Source of the DNA: JBGSLN01 sp041740675 | GTDB taxonomy: Bacteria > Pseudomonadota > Gammaproteobacteria > JBGSLN01 | Length of the DNA stretch: 23,944 nucleotides | Assembly (NCBI GenBank): GCA_041740675.1 | Contig: JBGSLN010000034.1 | Location: 1-23,944 of the forward strand | Direction: 5' to 3' | Shown here: piece by piece, positions 22,831 to 23,944 of the stretch | How the letters are laid out: every line of letters begins with the position of its first letter | How positions within the stretch are numbered: position 1 is the first letter of the stretch | The notes under the pieces: generated by a model | What the model was told of the DNA's origin: nothing | Seen by the model: only the letters and a program-made list of their open reading frames with translations | The model's database searches: none | Position numbers and translations under genes: made by a program

Positions 22831-23916
22831 ATGGGTGGTAAAAACAGTAAATTTCAAATGTTTCCGAGCGAAGAAAATCTAGGTAATCTAATAGAACTGC
22901 AAGAAAAACCTTTTCCTTTGGAGAAATTAGTTTCTGTACCGCATATGGCTAATTACAACTTATTTGGGTTCATGGGACATAAGGAATTATTTAATTTAAG
23001 ACAAGTATCAAAAAGTTTTAAAAATCTTGTTGATAACTTTAAATCATTAGAGCGGCTCAATCTAGAAGCTCATCGGGTATCAATAAAAACACTTATGTTT
23101 AAATATGATAAATTTATTTCTGCGTTAAAGGATGGATCTTATCCAAAGGTTCCTTATTGGAATACTAAAGAAGGACAGACAATATTGACCTATGTGCTAA
23201 CAATTTCACCGCAATCTTTAACTTTTACACAAATAAAATATATTGTTGAGAAAAGCCCCAAAATTTTGTTGGATTTATTACCCAATCCAATGGATTTTGC
23301 TCTGATCACAGATTATATTACCCAATACCACACTATTATGTCATCCCTTTTAAATCGTGGCGTTTCTCTAAATAGATGCAAGGATGGCGATTATACACCA
23401 CTTGCTATATTAATTTCTGGATATTGTAGCATTAATATAGGTAGGATCAATAAGAAGTATCTAGAAGATCACAAGTATATTATCCAACAGCTCTTAGAGC
23501 ATGGGGCTAACCCTAATCAACGAACAATAGCAGTAGCATCACGTAATTATAAACCCTTCATGCTAAAAGAACCTATTTTAGAATCTCAATATCCAGTTGT
23601 TTTGACCACTTATATTCAAAAATATTATAGCGATTTTGCATTAGACGTACTTGAACTCTTAATTCAGTATGGAGCTGATTTGAAGTTAGTGGAATCCAAT
23701 CCAGATAGTAAAAATCTTGGTTATACGCTGATTCATTATGCAGTCCTAAATGGTTGTAAGAATATCGTTGAATTTTTATTAGATAATGGGCTTAATCCGC
23801 GGCAGGCTGATGCAAAAGGTATAACCGCGTATCAATTAGCTAAAGAAAAAGGCTACACAGCAATAGTTGAATTGTTGGATGATTATAAACCTACAAACGG
23901 ACTAGGCTATAATTAA
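22831..23916 (+). CDS. F-box and ankyrin-repeat protein with N-myristoylation-like start
   Basis: This 361-aa protein has an F-box-like helix set at about residues 30-72 (HMANYNLFGFMGHKELFNL, then RQVSKSFKNLVDN). In eukaryotes this fold recruits Skp1 of SCF ubiquitin ligases. Ankyrin units follow in the C-terminal half: DGDYTPLAILISGY with LLEHGANPNQ (about 183-225), LELLIQYGADL (about 270), LGYTLIHYAVLNGCKNIVEF (about 297) and GITAYQLAKEKGYTAIVELL (about 334). F-box plus ankyrin recalls Legionella AnkB, a host ubiquitin-system effector. The N-terminus MGGKNSK has Gly2, Ser6 and Lys7, the consensus for eukaryotic N-myristoyltransferase; unlike AnkB there is no C-terminal CaaX box (it ends GLGYN). 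ATG 22831 has GAGG nine bases upstream. No secretion signal can be proved from the sequence. Confidence 0.82.
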   Translation: MGGKNSKFQMFPSEENLGNLIELQEKPFPLEKLVSVPHMANYNLFGFMGHKELFNLRQVSKSFKNLVDNFKSLERLNLEAHRVSIKTLMFKYDKFISALKDGSYPKVPYWNTKEGQTILTYVLTISPQSLTFTQIKYIVEKSPKILLDLLPNPMDFALITDYITQYHTIMSSLLNRGVSLNRCKDGDYTPLAILISGYCSINIGRINKKYLEDHKYIIQQLLEHGANPNQRTIAVASRNYKPFMLKEPILESQYPVVLTTYIQKYYSDFALDVLELLIQYGADLKLVESNPDSKNLGYTLIHYAVLNGCKNIVEFLLDNGLNPRQADAKGITAYQLAKEKGYTAIVELLDDYKPTNGLGYN

Positions 23917-23944
23917 AACTTTTTAATCTTGCATGACCTCTGGA

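Overview
The window is AT-rich DNA from a gammaproteobacterium. The gene content (class-2-like PyrD, MocR regulator, kdp potassium pump, FdxA/YoaA-type genes) mixed with ankyrin and F-box proteins, insertion-sequence debris and a toxin-antitoxin pair suggests a host-associated lineage of the Legionellales/Coxiella-like kind. That placement is an inference from gene content; no rRNA or other phylogenetic marker is present.

Left part, 1-13.2 kb, is mostly housekeeping. It holds the 5' part of an isovaleryl-CoA dehydrogenase gene (minus strand, cut by the window edge), a SAM-dependent methyltransferase overlapping pyrD by one base, and a MocR-type regulator divergent from a pyridoxamine-oxidase-like flavoprotein with direct-repeat operators between them. 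An outer-membrane beta-barrel protein then lies divergent from a complete kdp potassium-uptake cluster: a 30-aa membrane mini-ORF, kdpF, kdpA, kdpB, kdpC and a kdpD. The KdpD stops before its histidine-kinase domains and no kdpE follows.

Middle part, 13.2-18.7 kb, is accessory. It has an overlapping racemase/phosphotransferase pair, a decayed IS30-type transposase whose centre has been replaced by a 6-bp microsatellite, an ankyrin protein, and a tyrosine recombinase with all catalytic residues.

Right part: 18.7-21.6 kb is a compact minus-strand operon (a degenerate PAPS-reductase-like protein, ferredoxin FdxA, DinG/YoaA-type Fe-S helicase). Immediately upstream of it lies only the 3' part of a tRNA-Leu(UAA), starting near the anticodon stem and ending in an encoded CCA. 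This looks like the displaced end of a tRNA gene used as an attachment site. The DNA to its right would then be a genomic island: a frameshifted Rz1-like phage lipoprotein, a ParD-like/RelE-like toxin-antitoxin operon with a clear promoter and operator palindrome, and an F-box plus ankyrin protein that begins MGGKNSK, a strong match to a eukaryotic N-myristoylation signal. That last protein, a candidate host-lipidated ubiquitin-ligase effector on an island, is the most interesting object in the window.
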